Of a stretch of DNA of 22,335 bases, positions 5,892 to 14,094 are shown piece by piece (within the stretch, counting starts at the first letter, position 1; each line of letters starts with the position of its first letter). Location: the IMG/VR virus record IMGVR_UViG_3300005617_000378, positions 1-22,335 of that record. One strand, written 5' to 3'. Origin of the DNA: a virus. Position numbers and translations under genes: made by a program. The notes below the pieces were generated by a model that ran no database searches, was not told the origin of the DNA, and was given only the letters and a program-made list of their open reading frames with translations.

Positions 5892-7273
5892 TACTGCACG
5901 CGCCAGCCGTCAGGAAGGCCGGTGAGGTTGATGTAGGTGACGCCGTTGATGACCTTGGTCTGTCCCTTCGGGATCGGCGTCGGGGCGACATCCACCGGAC
6001 GCGTGCCCTGAGTGTTCCCGATGTTCGTCATCGACTGACCCGCAGCACCGACCTGATCGCGGATCGCATTCTTGCGGAACTCGAACTCGGTATTGAGCCG
6101 GTTAACCACGCGCTTGATCTGCGCGGCGTTCATGTTGCCGCCGATTATTTCCTGCATCTCATGACGCGCGGAGTCGGACAGGATGCCGGTGAGGTTCGGG
6201 TTGTTGATGATGCGCGCGGCTTCCGTCTGATACTGCGCGAGTACCGATTGGAACTCCGCCTGATCTGGGTCGCCAACCGCTTTCTGCGCGCGGCGCGCAT
6301 AGCCTTCGAGTACCGGGATTCCCGTGTTATCGATCTTGTCGACGAGGTCGAGCAGTCGCTGACCATTGAACTTCGCGGTCTGTTCGTAGGCTTCGATCGC
6401 ATTCAGCTGCGGAACGAGCTTGTTGATGCTGCCCGCCTGCGCCTTGAACGACGCGCGCATGTTGCCGAGGTCGGCTGGGTTCATCCCGGCGTCTTTCAGC
6501 TTCTTGGCCACCGCGGAGTTGATCTGGTCCCGGCGCGCCTGACCGGCCTTCCCGAAGCTTGCGAACTGACGCATCTGGTTCGGGTCCGTCATGACGGTGG
6601 TCGCAGCGAGGTCGAGATCTTCCGGCGAGAGATCATCGCCAACCGACTGAACCGCGCTCTTCTGCTTCAGGTAATCGAGGTACGTCCCCTTAAACCCCTG
6701 CGACTGCGCGAGCTTGTAGCCCTGAATCTCTGAAGAGTCGGCCGGCGTTTTCTTCTGCGCAACCCAGTCGGAGTAGGTGCCCTTGAACCCCTGTTTCTTG
6801 GCGTACTCGTACTCGCGCACATCGGTAGGCGTATCCGATGCCTTATCCACTCGCACGAGTTTGGAGTAGTCCGGCGTTCCGCTTGCTACGGATTTTTGAA
6901 ATTCGGCAACCGACTCCGGCGTGTAATCTGACGGCGTCACATTCCCAATGGCGGAAGGCTTTGCCTGCAGGGCTTTCAACTGCGCTGCGATGAGCTGCTG
7001 CTTCAGTTGCTGCTCCTGAGCGCCGGCTGCCATCTGCTGGGCGTTCAGCGCGCTCTGCGCAAAGATCTGACCGAAATTGCGCGGGGTGGTCGAGTAGCCT
7101 GAGTTGGCGAGCAACTGCAGGCCGAGGTTTCCAGCGCCTCCGAACTTGTCGAACTGGCTGAGTACGCCAGCAAGCTTGTTTTGCGGAGGCAGAGCACCGA
7201 CCGGACGCTGTGTGATGACGACCGGATCGATCTGATCGTCATTGCTGCCAGTGAGGAAGTCGAGGAGCCCCAT
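5891..7273 (-). CDS. Predicted internal virion protein with duplicated YxxAxxQGFKGTY motif
   Basis: This 460-residue protein starts at the ATG at 7273 (MGLLDFL), two bases after the previous stop (TGACATG). A longer upstream reading overlaps the previous gene and is less likely. An apolar/Gln-rich helical region covers about 45-105. Two copies of a motif with core QGFKGTY sit at about 155-175 and 186-206; this type of short repeat is seen in phage virion proteins. Residues 230-430 are predicted helical with a conserved-looking stretch around RIINNPNLTGILSDSARHE. The C-terminus ends in an ITYINLTGLPDGW-like segment. Together with its neighbours it probably forms the internal core or injection apparatus. 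No enzymatic motif is recognised. Confidence 0.75.
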   Translation of the reverse strand: MGLLDFLTGSNDDQIDPVVITQRPVGALPPQNKLAGVLSQFDKFGGAGNLGLQLLANSGYSTTPRNFGQIFAQSALNAQQMAAGAQEQQLKQQLIAAQLKALQAKPSAIGNVTPSDYTPESVAEFQKSVASGTPDYSKLVRVDKASDTPTDVREYEYAKKQGFKGTYSDWVAQKKTPADSSEIQGYKLAQSQGFKGTYLDYLKQKSAVQSVGDDLSPEDLDLAATTVMTDPNQMRQFASFGKAGQARRDQINSAVAKKLKDAGMNPADLGNMRASFKAQAGSINKLVPQLNAIEAYEQTAKFNGQRLLDLVDKIDNTGIPVLEGYARRAQKAVGDPDQAEFQSVLAQYQTEAARIINNPNLTGILSDSARHEMQEIIGGNMNAAQIKRVVNRLNTEFEFRKNAIRDQVGAAGQSMTNIGNTQGTRPVDVAPTPIPKGQTKVINGVTYINLTGLPDGWRVQ

Positions 7274-7274
7274 G

Positions 7275-8021
7275 TCAGCCTCCGTATGCGCCCAAGAGAC
7301 CGCCGCCGATTGCACCCAGCCATCCGGCCCATGGCGAACTTGATCCACCCAGAGACGAGCCGAGCTGCGCGCCAGCCAGCGCTCCTCCAGCGATCGCGGC
7401 GCCAGTGTTTCGATACAGCGGTGAGGTTGTCGTAGATCCCGCGGGGATTGCCCCCACCTGACCGAGGTACTGATTCAGGGCGTTGGCAGGTTGCGCGGCG
7501 TATTCCTGCGCTAGTCCCTCGACCGATTGCCCTGCGCCTCGCAACTGGGCAAGGTCAACATAGTCCTGATTGGCAAGCGGAATCGCCTGACCGACTGCCT
7601 GCTGCTGCAGGCCGCGCTCGAACTGGTAGTTACCGCCGTAAATCTTCGTAGCCAAGTCGTTCAGCTGCTGCGAACGCAGGCCCTGCGAAGCGTCGACGTT
7701 ACGGCCCGCCCCCGCGAACTGGCTCGCGAGTTGATTCTGCGTGGCGAGCGCTGCCTGGTTAAATGTGTCGGTGAGGTACGGATTGCTCCCGAGAAAACCA
7801 CCCTGCAGCGACTTCGTGACGTAGTCATTGGCCGCATTGACGACCGGCGAGCCGTTCTGCGCGCGCGTTGCCGTGCCCTGAATGGCCTGTTCGCTGTAGG
7901 GCGAGAACGGCACAATCGGCGTGCCGCCGTTCTGATACAGGTCCTGCGCCTGACCGAGCCCGTACTGAAGATACGGAAGTTGCCATGCCGGAGGACCACT
8001 GGTGACTGTCTGGGTAGCCAT
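7275..8021 (-). CDS. Predicted virion (internal/ejection) protein with Gly/Ala-rich C-terminus
   Basis: This 248-residue protein has a polar Gln/Asn/Gly-rich body (1-190), with the stretch QQAVGQAIPLANQDYVDLAQ in the middle. A final 45-residue Gly/Ala/Leu-rich segment has small-residue zipper character (AGAQLGSSLGG, IGGGLLGAYGG) and could insert in a membrane. The ATG has GAGGAAAGGAA directly upstream, a strong Shine-Dalgarno. Similar proteins with a C-terminal Gly-rich apolar tail sit next to ejection proteins in many podophages and are usually annotated hypothetical. A role in forming a trans-envelope channel is inference. The stop lies one base before the next gene's ATG. Confidence 0.75.
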   Translation of the reverse strand: MATQTVTSGPPAWQLPYLQYGLGQAQDLYQNGGTPIVPFSPYSEQAIQGTATRAQNGSPVVNAANDYVTKSLQGGFLGSNPYLTDTFNQAALATQNQLASQFAGAGRNVDASQGLRSQQLNDLATKIYGGNYQFERGLQQQAVGQAIPLANQDYVDLAQLRGAGQSVEGLAQEYAAQPANALNQYLGQVGAIPAGSTTTSPLYRNTGAAIAGGALAGAQLGSSLGGSSSPWAGWLGAIGGGLLGAYGG

Positions 8022-8030
8022 TTCCTTTCC

Positions 8031-8840
8031 TCACCCTCCGAAAATCGACGTGAGAGTGTCGTTGTACTTCTGCTCCCACCCAGACTGATCGCCATCCGGA
8101 TGGAAGACCGCGCCGTACCAGGTGCCGGAAAGCTCATCGAGCTGCTTCTGAGTGACGACGCGATTGTTGAACTGCTCCGGCAGCACGTAATTGCCGTCCT
8201 TGTTGACGGTTGTGCCGGGAAATGTCTGGTTGAAGGCGTTCCAGTTGCGCTTCTTCGAGCCGCCACTATGGAAAAGGCTCGATGGATCGAGCACCGTGCC
8301 AAGCACAGAGTTCGACTTGATGCCAGCTTTCGACGCGAGTGATGCGGCAGGGTTAGATGCAAGGCGTGCGAGGTCCTGCTGCTTCCATGCATCGTCCATC
8401 GTCTTGCCACCGAACCCTGAGGCGGAGATCGGGTTAGCATCCTTCACACCACCAGCGGCTCCGTAGCCCAGCGCGCCACCGATAATGGCGCCGGGCCAGC
8501 CCCCGATCTTGAGCCCGGTAAGCGCTCCACTACTAGCGCTGGAGAAACGCTGGTTATCCTCGCCGCCGAGGATGCCATTCTGGCCCATCAGGCCTTTCTG
8601 CACGCCTTGGCTGCCATCCGATCCGGGTGCGAATGCAGGGCCGCCATAAAGCGGTCGCCCTGGTCCGGGTCTCCATCCCGCACCACCTGCAAGGCCCGCG
8701 GCCTGCTGCGAGAGTGCGCCGGGCGCCTGATTCATGAATCCGAGGATGGCCGGCGATTGAGGTGAGCCCACGAGACTCCCCGGTGCCTGCTCGGGAATCG
8801 TCACGCGCGGATCATTCGCCCACCATTGCAGGACACCCAT
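8031..8840 (-). CDS. Predicted virion protein with Gly-rich membrane-like segment
   Basis: This 269-residue protein has an N-terminal Pro/Gly/Gln-rich half (1-90), a Gly/Ala/Ile-rich apolar stretch at about 108-132 (IGGWPGAIIGGALGYGAAGG) and a more ordinary globular C-terminal half. That half contains a Trp/Asn-rich region and the segment YVLPEQFNNRVVTQKQLDEL. I chose the ATG at 8840, which overlaps the upstream stop as TGATG; a GTG one codon earlier is possible. The low-complexity N-terminus and the glycine zipper resemble those of the next gene, so the two may work together in the internal virion or ejection machinery. No family is recognised with certainty. Confidence 0.7.
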   Translation of the reverse strand: MGVLQWWANDPRVTIPEQAPGSLVGSPQSPAILGFMNQAPGALSQQAAGLAGGAGWRPGPGRPLYGGPAFAPGSDGSQGVQKGLMGQNGILGGEDNQRFSSASSGALTGLKIGGWPGAIIGGALGYGAAGGVKDANPISASGFGGKTMDDAWKQQDLARLASNPAASLASKAGIKSNSVLGTVLDPSSLFHSGGSKKRNWNAFNQTFPGTTVNKDGNYVLPEQFNNRVVTQKQLDELSGTWYGAVFHPDGDQSGWEQKYNDTLTSIFGG

Positions 8841-10291
8841 CACATGCCTCCTGTGGGCGTGGCGTCGATCTCGAGCCCCTGCGCCTTGTCGAAGTTGCCC
8901 GCGATATAGACACGCGCACGATGAAACCGAGCGTCGCTACGAAAGTCGGCAAAGCCTGTGCGCGAGGTCGGCGTGGTCGTGCTCGAATAGGAAACTGTCG
9001 TCGCCTGATCGTCACGGCTGCCGACCTGAACGCCGATCGTTGGCGCGGTTCCGCTGCTTGCGATCACGGGCTTGATGCCGTTGATCAGGGCGCATCCACC
9101 GGGTTGCGGCTCAACCTCTCCGCTGGAGATGAGCGCTATTCCTGCGGCCCCATTGAAAAAACCCATTACATTGAGCGTAGAGAAAGCTTGGATTCCCGGG
9201 CTGTTGGGTTGATAGCTGATTGGCCCGCTTTCAACGAAGCACGTGAGAGTTTGCGATGCGTGCGTGAACCGTTTCTCGAGCACGTGATACACCAAAAGGT
9301 GATCTACGTAGCCGCCACTCGCCGCGCTCGATGATGTCGAAATGCCCCAATAGATGAGGTTTTTAAGCTGGTCCACACCTGTTCTGACAAAGCTATTTCC
9401 AGTGTAGAACAGCGCCGCGAGGTAATTGTTGGTCTTATTTTCTCCGATCGGCTGAACCGTCACGCCGTCCGTCGCGAAGACACCTTGCCTGTTGATGAAG
9501 TAGACAATGTTGCCGAACTTTATGGAGCTTCCGGTGTAAAGCGCGCCGATCCCTTCGGCGATCCGGTCAAATTGAAACACCGCAGGAGGGCCGACATAGG
9601 TCATGCGTGTCACGGCCATCTGCTGGAGAATGATCCCGAATTGATCCCCGCCGTGCAGCCCTCTCACGGACCCAAAGTTGGCGTCGAGAAACTGCCTGCC
9701 TGATTGAGTCGCGATAGCGGTGGCACTGGACGGTGTTGGCCATGCCCCTGTTGGATCCCCGATTGGACCCCACTGAACTGCCGCCTCACTGCCGGGGAAC
9801 GTTCCGCCCAGATTCCCTGTCAGGTTCCCCAGAACGACGAATTGCCCCACTACCGCAAGCTCGCCTGCGTAAGGCGAGCTTGCCACGGCAACCATCGTTC
9901 CACCGGTAGACAGGGAGGATGCGGTCCCGTAGTAGAGATTTGTGGTATCCCTGATGGCCAGGGCATATCCCTGGTATTGCGAAAATCGCCATGGGTATGT
10001 GGCGCTACCAACAGTCGCTGTGACCGGTAATGCTACCCATGAAGCACCGTTGTTAGCGGACGCATAGAACCCAGCAGTGACGCCAACAAGCGGAGTTCCT
10101 ATGCCATTCGTGTATGCGCGATATGCTCCTGTCACTTGAGCCGGAACCGTAGCTCCAGATGGATTCAGCGGCAGGAACGGCGCATAGCCGCCTGGAACTG
10201 GAACAACATTCAGCGCTTCTGTGAGTCCTGGATTGCCGAGATCCGGCAGATCCGGCAGCCATTCGCCAAAGCTGAATGCCGTGATGCTCAC
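8840..10291 (-). CDS. Large beta-rich tail (nozzle/hub-like) structural protein
   Basis: This 483-residue protein begins at GTG 10291 (GTGA overlap with the adaptor stop). The N-terminal motif FGEWLPDLPDLGNPGLTEALN at about 7-27, with many short Gly/Ser/Thr beta-repeats after it (for example YAGELAVVGQFVVLGN, RQFLDANFGSVRGLHGGD, IVYFINRQGVFATDG), suggests a beta-propeller-like fold. Following the head-tail adaptor directly, it is most likely the tail-tube or nozzle protein, functionally similar to P22 gp10. The order portal, capsid, adaptor, nozzle is seen in SU10-like and P22-like podophages. Assignment is from order and fold impression, not from a diagnostic motif. Confidence 0.75.
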   Translation of the reverse strand: MSITAFSFGEWLPDLPDLGNPGLTEALNVVPVPGGYAPFLPLNPSGATVPAQVTGAYRAYTNGIGTPLVGVTAGFYASANNGASWVALPVTATVGSATYPWRFSQYQGYALAIRDTTNLYYGTASSLSTGGTMVAVASSPYAGELAVVGQFVVLGNLTGNLGGTFPGSEAAVQWGPIGDPTGAWPTPSSATAIATQSGRQFLDANFGSVRGLHGGDQFGIILQQMAVTRMTYVGPPAVFQFDRIAEGIGALYTGSSIKFGNIVYFINRQGVFATDGVTVQPIGENKTNNYLAALFYTGNSFVRTGVDQLKNLIYWGISTSSSAASGGYVDHLLVYHVLEKRFTHASQTLTCFVESGPISYQPNSPGIQAFSTLNVMGFFNGAAGIALISSGEVEPQPGGCALINGIKPVIASSGTAPTIGVQVGSRDDQATTVSYSSTTTPTSRTGFADFRSDARFHRARVYIAGNFDKAQGLEIDATPTGGM

Positions 10292-10920
10292 GCGACGAGC
10301 ACCTGCATCGCCCCGCCGCTGAACTTCTGCGCCTTCATGAGATCGCGATAGTCGTTCAACGCGGTGTTATAGAACTGCTGCCAGATTGGGATGCGGTTGT
10401 CGTCCTTGAGGAAGGGCACGGCTTCGAGCAGCGCTCCGTACAACAAGAGGTCCGGTGCGTTCACGATGAGAAAGTGCGCGGCGGCATCGCTTGCGAAATT
10501 GCGCAAGAGAACGGGTTTTGCGTAGTAAGTGCCGTTCAGCGTGAAGGTGCCATTGGGCGCCGGACCGAATACAAAGCTCGTGCCGTTGGCGGCGATCCAG
10601 GCGGGAATGCCCGACGCGGCCGCGCGCGGGTACTTCGCGAGCAGCTGCTCAAGGCTCGAATTGATGAGTGGCTGACCCGTCTGGCCGTTGAGGTAGGCGA
10701 CTCGCAGCGCGAGGAAATCGGTTGGGATGGTCGCCGTGGAGCTGAAGGACACTGAGAGAGCGCTATTCTCCATCCAGCGGCCGTAGTTCCTCGGCTGCCG
10801 ATAGAAGCGCTCCTCGAAGTTCTGGATGAACGCTGGAATGAAGCTCGTGAGGTTCGACTTCGCCAGCCAGTCGCCGACCGAGGTCTGCAGAGAGGTGTAT
10901 CCGCTGATCACGCCACTCAT
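10288..10920 (-). CDS. Head-tail adaptor protein (SU10-like)
   Basis: This 210-residue protein would bind the portal from below and connect it to the tail nozzle. The sequence starts with the typical helix YTSLQTSVGDWLAKSNLTSFIPAFI (about 8-32), then ERFYRQPRNYGR, a region with TIPTDFLALRVAYLNG (about 64-79) and the motif YYAKPVLL at about 131-138. A C-terminal helical segment contains DLLLYGALLEAVPFLKDD (about 156-173). This arrangement matches phage adaptor proteins of the SU10 type, consistent with the SU10-type capsid. The ATG overlaps the methyltransferase stop as ATGA, showing that the modification genes and tail genes are one coupled run. Confidence 0.85.
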   Translation of the reverse strand: MSGVISGYTSLQTSVGDWLAKSNLTSFIPAFIQNFEERFYRQPRNYGRWMENSALSVSFSSTATIPTDFLALRVAYLNGQTGQPLINSSLEQLLAKYPRAAASGIPAWIAANGTSFVFGPAPNGTFTLNGTYYAKPVLLRNFASDAAAHFLIVNAPDLLLYGALLEAVPFLKDDNRIPIWQQFYNTALNDYRDLMKAQKFSGGAMQVLVA

Positions 10921-11453
10921 GAGGCCACCTCGATTAGGGGTCTGGCGTACACCACGACGAACGCGTTGTATTCATCCATCTTCTGCATGAGCTGCAAGTC
11001 GAAGCGCTCCCAGATCTTAGGTAGCCACCACTCGATTGGCTGCTGAATCAGGTGCGCGTTGCGCCCATCCGGCAGCACCTTTTTGGCCGGCGCGCTGCAG
11101 ATGCTGAAGATCCCGACTTCGAGTGTCAGTCGCTGAAGGTCGTCGAGCACATCGTCCAAGCAATCGGGCTCGACATGCTCCAGCACATCGATACACGCCA
11201 CCATCTGGTTCGGGATAGGGCGCGCCGAATACTCGGGGATCGCAGGATCGTAGGCCTGCAAGGTCATTTGGTGATCGACCTTCAGATTCGCGAACAGCTT
11301 GCATTTCGCGCAGCCGTAGTCGAGCAGGCTCGTGATCTCGAGCTTGTTGCAGTACATGGATACGATCGGCGCATACGTCAGTGACGCCGTGCCGTAGTCG
11401 TACCGGTCGTGCATCTGCTGCTGCTGCTCGCGGTAGGCTTCACTAAGCAGCAT
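10917..11453 (-). CDS. Class I SAM-dependent methyltransferase-like protein
   Basis: This 178-residue protein starts at ATG 11453, just upstream of and overlapping the 3' end of the glycosyltransferase gene; upstream extension is entirely overlap. Motif I reads LLDYGCAKCKL at about 43-53, then an acidic residue after the second strand (YDP, D69) and motif IV CIDVLEHVEPD at about 87-97. That is the Rossmann-fold methyltransferase pattern. The C-terminal half has NAHLIQQPIEWW at about 132-143. The third Gly position of motif I is Cys, and the second is Ala, compared with the usual GCGKG-like consensus, so cofactor binding may be altered. It is the last gene of the sugar block and could methylate a sugar or protein. 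The target is unknown. Confidence 0.8.
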   Translation of the reverse strand: MLLSEAYREQQQQMHDRYDYGTASLTYAPIVSMYCNKLEITSLLDYGCAKCKLFANLKVDHQMTLQAYDPAIPEYSARPIPNQMVACIDVLEHVEPDCLDDVLDDLQRLTLEVGIFSICSAPAKKVLPDGRNAHLIQQPIEWWLPKIWERFDLQLMQKMDEYNAFVVVYARPLIEVAS

Positions 11454-12066
11454 GGGCCACCTGCAACCAGTCCTTGCGCTTGCCCTTGTAGTGCCACACG
11501 AGTGCATCGGACGTGTCTGAAGGCGCGCCGGGCGACCAGTTATAGCGCTGTACGTCGAGATCGTGAACGAGCCAGTGTCCGCGGCGCGCGGTGAGCCCCA
11601 CGGCCATCTGATCGCCCCACCATCGCTGGAAGCGATGCGGGAGATTGCGGGCCACCATTGCGGCGCGCTCCCAGAAGTCCTGCGAGCGCGAGAACATGAC
11701 GCCCGTGTTGTACGGGCAGCTCTCTGTCATGTTGATCTTCTCGTAATACACCGGGCCCGTTCGCAAGGTGAGGGCCACATCGAAAACATGGCCAAATACA
11801 TGGGACAGATCGCCCTTTACGAGGCAGTCGTCATCGAGGATGAGCATCGTCTCGTGCGGGAAGTCCGCGAGGTGATCTAGCCGAAAGGTCATCATCCGGC
11901 CGTCGTAAGGCTTACGTATCACCTCATCGACGATCGCATCAGTATCGGGATCGCTCATCTGTACGATCCGGGCGTTCGGCACGTGCTCGCGCACGCTTGC
12001 CACCATGAGCTTTGCCCACGGCCTGTCATTGCCCACCAGCACAAATGAGACGACCTCAGGAGGCAT
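11443..12066 (-). CDS. Predicted GT-A-type glycosyltransferase (DDD motif)
   Basis: This 207-residue protein starts at ATG 12066, overlapping the upstream gene by 11 bases. An ATG ten codons earlier is the alternative. The N-terminus has a first beta-strand VSFVLVGNDRPW (6-17) and the metal/nucleotide-sugar motif LILDDDCLV, with DDD at 78-80, preceded by Arg62 in MTFRLDHL. Later elements are PYNTGVMFSR (about 125-134), WGDQMAVGL and WHYKGKRKDW near the C-terminus. This is the layout of small nucleotide-diphospho-sugar transferases (GT-A fold). Donor and acceptor sugars cannot be inferred. Being next to another GT-A gene suggests sequential sugar additions. It is compact compared with typical 250-300-residue enzymes. 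Confidence 0.8.
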   Translation of the reverse strand: MPPEVVSFVLVGNDRPWAKLMVASVREHVPNARIVQMSDPDTDAIVDEVIRKPYDGRMMTFRLDHLADFPHETMLILDDDCLVKGDLSHVFGHVFDVALTLRTGPVYYEKINMTESCPYNTGVMFSRSQDFWERAAMVARNLPHRFQRWWGDQMAVGLTARRGHWLVHDLDVQRYNWSPGAPSDTSDALVWHYKGKRKDWLQVAHAA

Positions 12067-12718
12067 TCTTGAGGCGCTCAATCGTTCGCTTCGCATGCAC
12101 GCTATTGCCCATGAGCTCCTGCCACCGCACCGTGGAGTTCATGATCTTGTGCTCACGCTCCCAGTGCGCGTCCTCTGGTGCGCCCTTGGTCTCGTTCCAC
12201 ACCGGAAGTCCTTCGGTGTAGTGGAAAAGCTTGCCGTCCGGGTTCGGATCGGAGTACCGAACACAACAATTCCATTCCTTCGGGAAGCTGCCGATGCCGT
12301 GGTCTGCCCATTTCATGTCGAACATGGCGTTCGAGGTGTCCTCGATATACGCAGGCGTCAGCATTTCGCAGTTGGAGCAGTTGAAGAGCATGGCTGATGC
12401 CCATTCGAACTCAGGCTGCGCCTTGTTGACCTGAACCGACGCTTTTGTGTCGAGCAGGTAGAAGAGCTCGGCGATGTCTCCCCGCACCACCATGTCGGCG
12501 TCGAGGAAGAGCGCCGGGCCGCGGAAGCCGCACAGGTATGGCACCAGGAACCGCGAATAGGTGAACTCAGTGAGTCCGCGGCGCTTCAGTGGCAACTGAC
12601 GCAGCACGAGCGGCGTGATGCTCACGGGCAGCGAACTGTGACGGTAGATGCTCGAGGCGAGCACACTGAATCCGACAGGCTGCCGAGGGTCGACACCGAT
12701 GAAGATGCGCAGACTCAT
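12056..12718 (-). CDS. GT8-like glycosyltransferase (DAD motif)
   Basis: This 220-residue protein begins MSLRIFIGVDPRQP, typical of a GT-A sugar transferase that binds a nucleotide-sugar in its N-terminal strand. FTYSRFLVPYLCGFRGPAL at about 52-70 is followed by FLDADMVVRGD, with the DxD motif at 73-75. The C-terminal FHYTEGLPVW resembles the HxxGxxKPW-type motif of GT8 enzymes that helps coordinate the metal. The ATG overlaps the TPR-glycosyltransferase stop as ATGA. The length is short for GT8, but the key elements are present. A role in building a glycan on a virion component with its two neighbours is inferred from context, and acceptor specificity is unknown. Confidence 0.88.
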   Translation of the reverse strand: MSLRIFIGVDPRQPVGFSVLASSIYRHSSLPVSITPLVLRQLPLKRRGLTEFTYSRFLVPYLCGFRGPALFLDADMVVRGDIAELFYLLDTKASVQVNKAQPEFEWASAMLFNCSNCEMLTPAYIEDTSNAMFDMKWADHGIGSFPKEWNCCVRYSDPNPDGKLFHYTEGLPVWNETKGAPEDAHWEREHKIMNSTVRWQELMGNSVHAKRTIERLKNAS

Positions 12719-14094
12719 GCGGCCGCCTTTTCACAGAAGAAGCCTTTCACATGGGCCGTGGTCTCACGAATCGTCTGGTCCCACGAGCCGAAGCTATCGA
12801 CGATCTCGACGTTGGGGTGGAACGCGAGGCCCTTGGCGAATTTCCAGCATGGTTTCGGCGACTGCATCGCGTAGCACGGCGTGCCGAGCGCGCCGGCGAG
12901 ATGCACTACCGCAGTCGGCACACTTACAACCAGGTCGAGCGCGGCGACGAGTGATGCTATGTCGTCGTAGTCCTGCGTGAGCGTCGCGTGCGGGTACTGC
13001 ACAAGGTCGATCTCGGGATGCTTCGCGCGGAAGGCGTCGATCTCGGTCTGCGAGTCCTTGTATTGCAGGCTCACCCAATGGGCATCCACCGACTGGAAGA
13101 GCGGCAGGAGCGCATCGAGCGTGCATTGACGGAACTTCGATCCCGTATGCCACAGTCCACCAGTCCAGCCGATGCCGATGATCGGCTTGCGCTTCGTGGC
13201 AAAGAGCGAGCGCCACATCAGCACGCGATCGGCGTCCGCCTTCAGGTATGGCTCCGAGGGGAACTCATCTTCGCTCAGGCGCAAGTATTCGCCGGCCTGG
13301 CTCATGGGCAGCGAGGCATCGATCCGGATACCCGGGTCCCATCGCTGATCGCGCAGGCCGTAGACATCCACGCCCGGGAACGAGCGCTTGAAGAGCCGCG
13401 CAAGGCGCCGGTCGACGTTCAGGATGAGCTTGTCGCAGCGAGCCGCGGCATCATTGACCATCGACGCGAAACACACCTCATCGCCAATTCCCTGATCGCC
13501 GTACAGGAGCACCGTCTGCCCCGGCGCGCCCTCCCACAGCGGCTCTTCAGGATCGTTGTAGATCTGGCGAACCCGCTCTTCTGTGCCGATGAGATGGCGG
13601 TAGTTCTTCCAGCCATTCACCCAGTCGTGACGGGCGAGCTGGCACATGCCGAGGTTGGCGAGAAACTTCGGGTCGTCGGGCTCGATCTCCAGTGCCTTCA
13701 TGAGCATCGGTTCTGCTTCATCGAAGCGGCCGGCGTCCATGTAGATCGAGGCGAGATTCTGGTAGAGCGCCGCGCGATCGTTCGGCAGCTTGGCAACCGA
13801 CAGTCCTTGCTTGGCGGCGCGCTCGCCCTCTTTCTCCCGCTGCATGAACTTGCAGGCCTGAACCATGTTGATCCAGGCCGCAGGATCGCGCGGGATGAGT
13901 TCGCTGAGGCGACGGGCGTAGAGATAGGCAAGCGGGAAGTTGCGCACGCGAACATTGAGAAAGCCCGCGACGATGATCGCCTGCGGGTCCTCTGGATCAT
14001 CGAGCAGGTAACGCTCGATGATGGGCCACGCTTCGCCCGGCCGATTGGCCTCGATGAGCGAGCGCGCCTTCTGCAGGTCATCAGCCTTTGCCAA
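12715..14094 (-). CDS. TPR protein with GT-B (GT9/GT41-like) glycosyltransferase domain
   Basis: This 459-residue protein starts at TTG 14094, chosen because AAGGAG sits seven bases upstream. It overlaps the previous gene by 14 bases. Residues 1-165 form tetratricopeptide repeats, the clearest being AALYQNLASIYMDAGRFDEA at about 108-127. Residues 190-430 resemble the catalytic region of TPR-linked glycosyltransferases. These hold LLYGDQGIGDEVCFASMV at 196-213, a central strand IIGIGWTGG (305-313), VSLQYKD (341-347) and DLVVSVPTAVVHLAGALG at 387-404. In related bacterial enzymes the TPR part binds the protein acceptor, suggesting a virion protein as target, which remains inference. Substitutions from the SPINDLY/OGT consensus make the activity unproven. 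Confidence 0.85.
   Translation of the reverse strand: MAKADDLQKARSLIEANRPGEAWPIIERYLLDDPEDPQAIIVAGFLNVRVRNFPLAYLYARRLSELIPRDPAAWINMVQACKFMQREKEGERAAKQGLSVAKLPNDRAALYQNLASIYMDAGRFDEAEPMLMKALEIEPDDPKFLANLGMCQLARHDWVNGWKNYRHLIGTEERVRQIYNDPEEPLWEGAPGQTVLLYGDQGIGDEVCFASMVNDAAARCDKLILNVDRRLARLFKRSFPGVDVYGLRDQRWDPGIRIDASLPMSQAGEYLRLSEDEFPSEPYLKADADRVLMWRSLFATKRKPIIGIGWTGGLWHTGSKFRQCTLDALLPLFQSVDAHWVSLQYKDSQTEIDAFRAKHPEIDLVQYPHATLTQDYDDIASLVAALDLVVSVPTAVVHLAGALGTPCYAMQSPKPCWKFAKGLAFHPNVEIVDSFGSWDQTIRETTAHVKGFFCEKAAA

Noticed and set aside
7661-8440. Minus-strand reading frame of 259 codons overlapping two virion genes
   Set aside because: It is an out-of-frame, Arg/Ser-rich shadow. The two genes it overlaps abut neatly with a strong Shine-Dalgarno between them.
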